Shown: positions 60,985-64,000 of the stretch, in pieces
Layout of the letters: each line of letters starts with the position of its first letter
Position numbering within the stretch: the stretch's first letter is position 1
Assembly (NCBI RefSeq): GCF_029027405.1
Contig: NZ_CP093396.1
Span: forward strand, 124,001-188,000
Length of the DNA stretch: 64,000 bases
Direction: 5' to 3'
From: Sulfurimonas sp.
GTDB taxonomy: Bacteria; Campylobacterota; Campylobacteria; Campylobacterales; Sulfurimonadaceae
The notes under the pieces: generated by a model
Database searches by the model: none
The model's input: only the letters and a program-made list of their open reading frames with translations
Told to the model about the DNA's origin: nothing
Made by a program: the position numbers and the translations under genes

Positions 60985-61995
60985 ATGAAAGATGAAATAC
61001 TATCAAGAATACAAAAAAAGTTTCCACTTGTTGCAAAACCTTTTGAGGTAATTGCAAATGAACTAGGAATGAGTGAAGATGAAGTTTTATCTATCTTGCA
61101 AGAAGAGAAGCACAATGGAATCATACGCCAAACATCAGCTATCTTTGATACTAAAAGATTAGGTTACAAATCGTCTCTTGTCGCATTTAAAGTTGCCCAA
61201 GATAAAATAGATGATGCAGTAAAAATTATAAATTCTCATCCAGGAATTTCTCACAACTATGAGAGAAACCATGATTTTAACATATGGTTTACACTTGGTG
61301 TTGCTCCTGATTCTACACTAGGACTTGATAAAACTGTTGAGATACTTGCAAAACTAACCCAAGCAGATGATTTCATTATGCTTCCAACTCTAAAACTTTT
61401 TAAAATTAATGTTAAATTAAACACAACTGGCAAAGATGAGAAAAAGGAAAAAGTTAAAAAAGTTGTTCATACTGAGATAGAGATGACACCCCTTCATAAC
61501 GCAATAGTAAGAACGGCACAATATGATATAGAAATGATAAGTGAGCCATTTAAAAAGATTATTGATGATTTGAATATTGATTATGATAAATTTTTCTCTA
61601 TTTTAAAAGAACTTCAAGCTGCTGGGATAATGAGAAGATTTGCGTCTATACTTAATCATAGAAAAGCTGGTTTTAATGCAAATGCAATGGTTGTTTGGGA
61701 TGTTGATGAAGGAGAGAAAGGCGAAGCTATTGGAGAAATAGCGGCAGCCTTTAGTGCTGTTAGTCACTGCTACCTTCGACCAAAGTATCCAAACTGGCAA
61801 TTTAATCTTTTTACTATGGTTCATGGAAAAACAAAAGAAGAAACTAATGGTATAATTGCTGAAATGGCACAAGAAATAGACTCAAAAACTCATATGCCAC
61901 TTTATAGCTCAAGAGAGTTTAAAAAGATACGCATAGAATACTTCACCCCAGCAATTAAAGCTTGGGAAGAACAATATAGCAAACAGGGGAAATAA
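60985..61995 (+). CDS. Siroheme decarboxylase, fused NirD-NirL/AhbA-AhbB type
   Basis: A 336-residue protein made of two Lrp/AsnC-like halves. The first (about 1-150) has KPFEVIANELGMSEDEVLSILQEEKHNGIIRQTSAIFD and NYERNHDFNIWFTLG. The second (about 170-330) has AAGIMRRFASILNHRKAGFNANAMVVWDV and SHCYLRPKYPNWQFNLFTMVHG. This tandem matches the NirDL fusion that decarboxylates siroheme to 12,18-didecarboxysiroheme, the substrate of NirJ. The histidines after the W-N-F motif fit the catalytic sites. Its promoter has an FNR-type box. Confidence 0.92.
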   Translation: MKDEILSRIQKKFPLVAKPFEVIANELGMSEDEVLSILQEEKHNGIIRQTSAIFDTKRLGYKSSLVAFKVAQDKIDDAVKIINSHPGISHNYERNHDFNIWFTLGVAPDSTLGLDKTVEILAKLTQADDFIMLPTLKLFKINVKLNTTGKDEKKEKVKKVVHTEIEMTPLHNAIVRTAQYDIEMISEPFKKIIDDLNIDYDKFFSILKELQAAGIMRRFASILNHRKAGFNANAMVVWDVDEGEKGEAIGEIAAAFSAVSHCYLRPKYPNWQFNLFTMVHGKTKEETNGIIAEMAQEIDSKTHMPLYSSREFKKIRIEYFTPAIKAWEEQYSKQGK

Positions 61996-62379
61996 ATGGA
62001 ACTTTTTTTTGAATTAGAGATAGTATATCTTATCATTGGTGCTTTTATATTAACAATAACAGCAATTGTAACTACTAGAGATTTTATGCCAAAGGTTGCT
62101 TTTAAAAGAGGCATGTTAGGTGTTGGAGGATTTTTAACTTTGATGATTTCTTTTCACTTCTATATGACAACCACAAGAATGGAAGGCGTAAAAGAGATTT
62201 TTAACAACAATGAAACTATCATTTGTGAAAACAAAATGCGTAGAACTATTTCAAGATCAGTTTTACTTTCTAAAGAATTAGGATGGAGGCTTGAAGGCGA
62301 TAAGTTTAAAAATGATGGTTATGAGCGTGATTTTCATACCTCAAGATGTATAGAATTTGATGGAATAGTACCTAAGTAG
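61996..62379 (+). CDS. Membrane protein of unknown function, first of a small operon
   Basis: A 127-residue protein that starts on the base after the siroheme decarboxylase stop. Two transmembrane helices (about 7-26 and 38-57) are followed by a soluble domain with two cysteines (CENKMRR near 77 and SRCIEFD near 118). Co-transcribed with the decarboxylase. No family recognised. Confidence 0.72.
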   Translation: MELFFELEIVYLIIGAFILTITAIVTTRDFMPKVAFKRGMLGVGGFLTLMISFHFYMTTTRMEGVKEIFNNNETIICENKMRRTISRSVLLSKELGWRLEGDKFKNDGYERDFHTSRCIEFDGIVPK

Positions 62380-62541
62380 ATGCTAGCAATTTTAAAACGA
62401 TACTCAATGGCACTTATTTTTCTTTTTGTTGTTGTTGTACTTATGTTAGCAGGAACTTTTGGTGTTATGAGTTTTGCCAACGGCATGGTTAAAGAGATGG
62501 GTATTGAGATGAAACCAAGAGGGGAGGATATGACTAAATGA
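62380..62541 (+). CDS. 53-residue membrane protein
   Basis: A small frame that begins on the base after the previous stop and overlaps the next gene by 4 bases (ATGA). It encodes MLAILKRYSMALIFLFVVVV, one long transmembrane helix (about 9-33), and a charged end (MKPRGEDMTK). The head-to-tail packing with genes on both sides supports translation. The tail and helix resemble small DUF4006-like or cytochrome-assembly helpers, but I cannot name it. Confidence 0.75.
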   Translation: MLAILKRYSMALIFLFVVVVLMLAGTFGVMSFANGMVKEMGIEMKPRGEDMTK

Positions 62542-62831
62542 GTTTAAATATCATACTTGTTATCGCAGTAATTTTAAGTATAGGTTTTCATTTTATAGGT
62601 GTTTACGCAAATGCAAAAAAAACTGTTTGGGTTATGATAGTGTTAATGTGGGCAGGAGCGATAAGTATTGCCACAAATGAAGTAAAGCCAAGTGCTTATA
62701 TAGAAGTTAAAAAAATTCAAGGTCAGTTTGAAGATACAGATAGCCTCATACAAGAAGCTGGTGGAACTATGTCTTTATACGAATTTTTACTAATCAAGAA
62801 AAGCTACATTAAAAATAATCCAAAAAAATGA
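62538..62831 (+). CDS. Small membrane protein of unknown function
   Basis: A 97-residue protein with two transmembrane helices (about 3-24 and 28-45) and a soluble C-terminal segment (AYIEVKKIQGQFEDTDSLIQ). It overlaps the upstream 53-residue gene and the downstream epimerase-like gene by 4 bases each, so four genes are coupled in a row. Function unknown. Confidence 0.75.
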   Translation: MSLNIILVIAVILSIGFHFIGVYANAKKTVWVMIVLMWAGAISIATNEVKPSAYIEVKKIQGQFEDTDSLIQEAGGTMSLYEFLLIKKSYIKNNPKK

Positions 62832-63523
62832 CACACTTTAAAAGCATCTCTATCATTGGCTGTGGTTGGCTTGGAAAACCACTCGCCAAGACTCTTGAAA
62901 AAGAGTTTGATGTTGAATGCTTTAATAGAGAAAAAACTTTAGATAACTCTTTTTTTTGGAAAAATGACACAATAATAATTGCTATGAATACAAAAGACAA
63001 CTATCTAGCTACTTTACAAAAAATTGCAAAATTAAGCGTAGCATCTACAAATATAATCTTACTAAGTTCTATTTCTGTATATAGAGAGTTTAATATTAAT
63101 GTAGATGAAAGCGTAAACATAACAAAAAAAGGTCTTCAAAAAGAAGCAGAAGAACTAATGCAAAAACTAAGAAAAAATATTCTTATTTTGCGACTTGGTG
63201 GTTTAATGGGTGAAGATAGAATCGCTGGAAAGTGGAGCAAAGTATCTGCGTTTAAAGATGGTCCTGTAAATTATATTCATCGTCAAGATGTTATCGGAAT
63301 CATAGAAGAGTTACTTAAAAATAATATAAAAAACGGTATCTTTAATCTTGTTGCGCCAAGTCACCCACTTCGTTCAGAGGTACATAAAAATAATGCTAAA
63401 AAATTTGCTTTTAAACTAGGAACTTTTGAAGATAAAACATTTAAAATAATTAACTCAGAGTTAATAGTAGCAAAACTAAACTACACCTTTTTATATCCAA
63501 ATCCATTAAATTTTTGGGATTAA
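62828..63523 (+). CDS. NAD(P)-binding epimerase/SDR-like protein
   Basis: A 231-residue Rossmann-fold protein. The dinucleotide motif is SIIGCGWLGKPLAKTLEKEF near 8-27. SSISVYREFN near 80 and a GLMGEDRIAGKWSK segment near 138 match the short YeeZ-like branch of the extended SDR family, and NYIHRQDVIGIIEELL near 157 is its C-terminal helix block. Members act on nucleotide sugars or are regulators; the substrate is unknown. Confidence 0.82.
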   Translation: MTHFKSISIIGCGWLGKPLAKTLEKEFDVECFNREKTLDNSFFWKNDTIIIAMNTKDNYLATLQKIAKLSVASTNIILLSSISVYREFNINVDESVNITKKGLQKEAEELMQKLRKNILILRLGGLMGEDRIAGKWSKVSAFKDGPVNYIHRQDVIGIIEELLKNNIKNGIFNLVAPSHPLRSEVHKNNAKKFAFKLGTFEDKTFKIINSELIVAKLNYTFLYPNPLNFWD

Positions 63524-63586
63524 TCAACTATATTATAATAAAATTATATTATAATTATAAATATAAATTATCAAAAGGAAAAATTG

Positions 63587-63841
63587 ATGAAAAATATTTT
63601 TATATTGCTCATAATCCTCAACTCATTTTTATTGGCAGTAGATGCTAAGCAAGAAACTAAAATGGATAAAGAAATTCAAAAACAGATAGAACTAGAAAAA
63701 AAGTATGCAAGAGAGCAAACTTTTTATAAAGGTGAAGACTTTGATTTGAAAAGTTTTGAAATTAACCCTGATTCTATAAAGTCAATACCTGATTCAAATA
63801 TTGACTATTCAGATGGTGATGATGTTTTAGAAATGGACTAA
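63587..63841 (+). CDS. Small exported hypothetical protein
   Basis: An 84-residue protein from the ATG at 63587 (AAGGA 7 bases ahead; a TTG one codon earlier is less likely). The signal peptide is MKNIFILLIILNSFLLAVDA, followed by a Lys/Glu-rich helix (residues 23-43) and an acidic end (DYSDGDDVLEMD). No family recognised. The remaining 159 bases of the window hold no supportable gene. Confidence 0.68.
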   Translation: MKNIFILLIILNSFLLAVDAKQETKMDKEIQKQIELEKKYAREQTFYKGEDFDLKSFEINPDSIKSIPDSNIDYSDGDDVLEMD

Positions 63842-64000
63842 TTTTTGATGCGTGAAAGCTTCTTTTAAAATCTAATTCCCTTTTACGCCCAAATATAAGC
63901 TAATTTATCATAATCCTTCACATCAGTATTTAGCTCTTTGGAGTGGTAACCTAAATTCATACAAAGAATTTAAATAATTCTAAGTTAAAATAAAATAAAT

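Noticed and set aside
63883-63960. A 25-codon minus-strand frame near the window end
   Set aside because: It is too short, has no ribosome binding site and no recognisable sequence; probably chance or a remnant.
1-64000. tRNA, rRNA, CRISPR, insertion sequences or prophage
   Set aside because: No T-loop consensus in a cloverleaf context, no repeat-spacer pattern and no transposase or integrase frame were seen by eye. A covariance-model and repeat scan would be decisive.

Overview
The window is AT-rich chromosomal DNA whose gene content and order point to a Campylobacterota bacterium, most like Sulfurimonas and relatives. The signs are recA-eno in tandem, mqnD of the futalosine menaquinone route, fliQ next to murB, an SQR-like flavoprotein, histidine kinases of the 'HQW(K/R)QPL' type, and a NirS/cNor denitrification set. 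The genus is inferred. I saw no rRNA, tRNA, CRISPR array, transposase or prophage.

Layout. 0-0.7 kb: a GNAT/DUF1778 toxin-antitoxin pair, with the toxin cut by the window edge. 0.7-7.4 kb: a compact type I restriction-modification operon (hsdM, bro, hsdS, bro, hsdR) in which two paralogous Bro-N proteins are interleaved. It sits directly behind a cobalamin operon at 7.4-13 kb (TonB receptor, BtuF-like protein, cobT, cobU, cobS, cobC). 13.3-23.8 kb: mostly housekeeping genes (rqcH, cdsA, dxr, tsaD, tpx, murB, fliQ, mqnD), an orphan histidine kinase and a broken ybjQ copy. 24-36.9 kb: recA, eno, an FtsB-like protein, an AMIN protein, an Lnb-like DUF4105 protein, mgtE, a CNNM-type transporter, an SQR-like protein, transporters and a Sel1 protein.

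36.9-48.5 kb is the main accessory block, a denitrification island. One operon carries a cytochrome c, nirJ, nirF, SUMT, a histidine kinase whose N-terminus is a di-iron ODP/flavodiiron-type metallo-beta-lactamase domain, and its response regulator. A second carries a small membrane protein, norC, norB, a 50-residue membrane protein and nirS. The remaining heme d1 steps (a Met8-like dehydrogenase/chelatase and a fused siroheme decarboxylase) lie at 60.3-62 kb. FNR/Dnr-type boxes (TTGAT-N4-ATCAA) occur at both loci, two in perfect form. Together these genes can convert uroporphyrinogen III to heme d1 and reduce nitrite to N2O. The kinase fusion inside the operon suggests gas sensing (NO or O2).

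48.8-52.3 kb encodes a periplasmic electron-transfer set: a triheme cytochrome c peroxidase, a membrane-anchored pentaheme cytochrome with a possible cytochrome b module, and a thioredoxin-like protein. 52.3-55 kb holds two paralogous SDR oxidoreductases around an AraC regulator. 55-64 kb holds a TrpD2-like protein, a highly structured intergenic element, several small membrane proteins, an MFS transporter and the second heme d1 locus. Two genes (27339-29165 and 54182-55000) appear to start with ATT codons, each placed 7 bases after a Shine-Dalgarno sequence.
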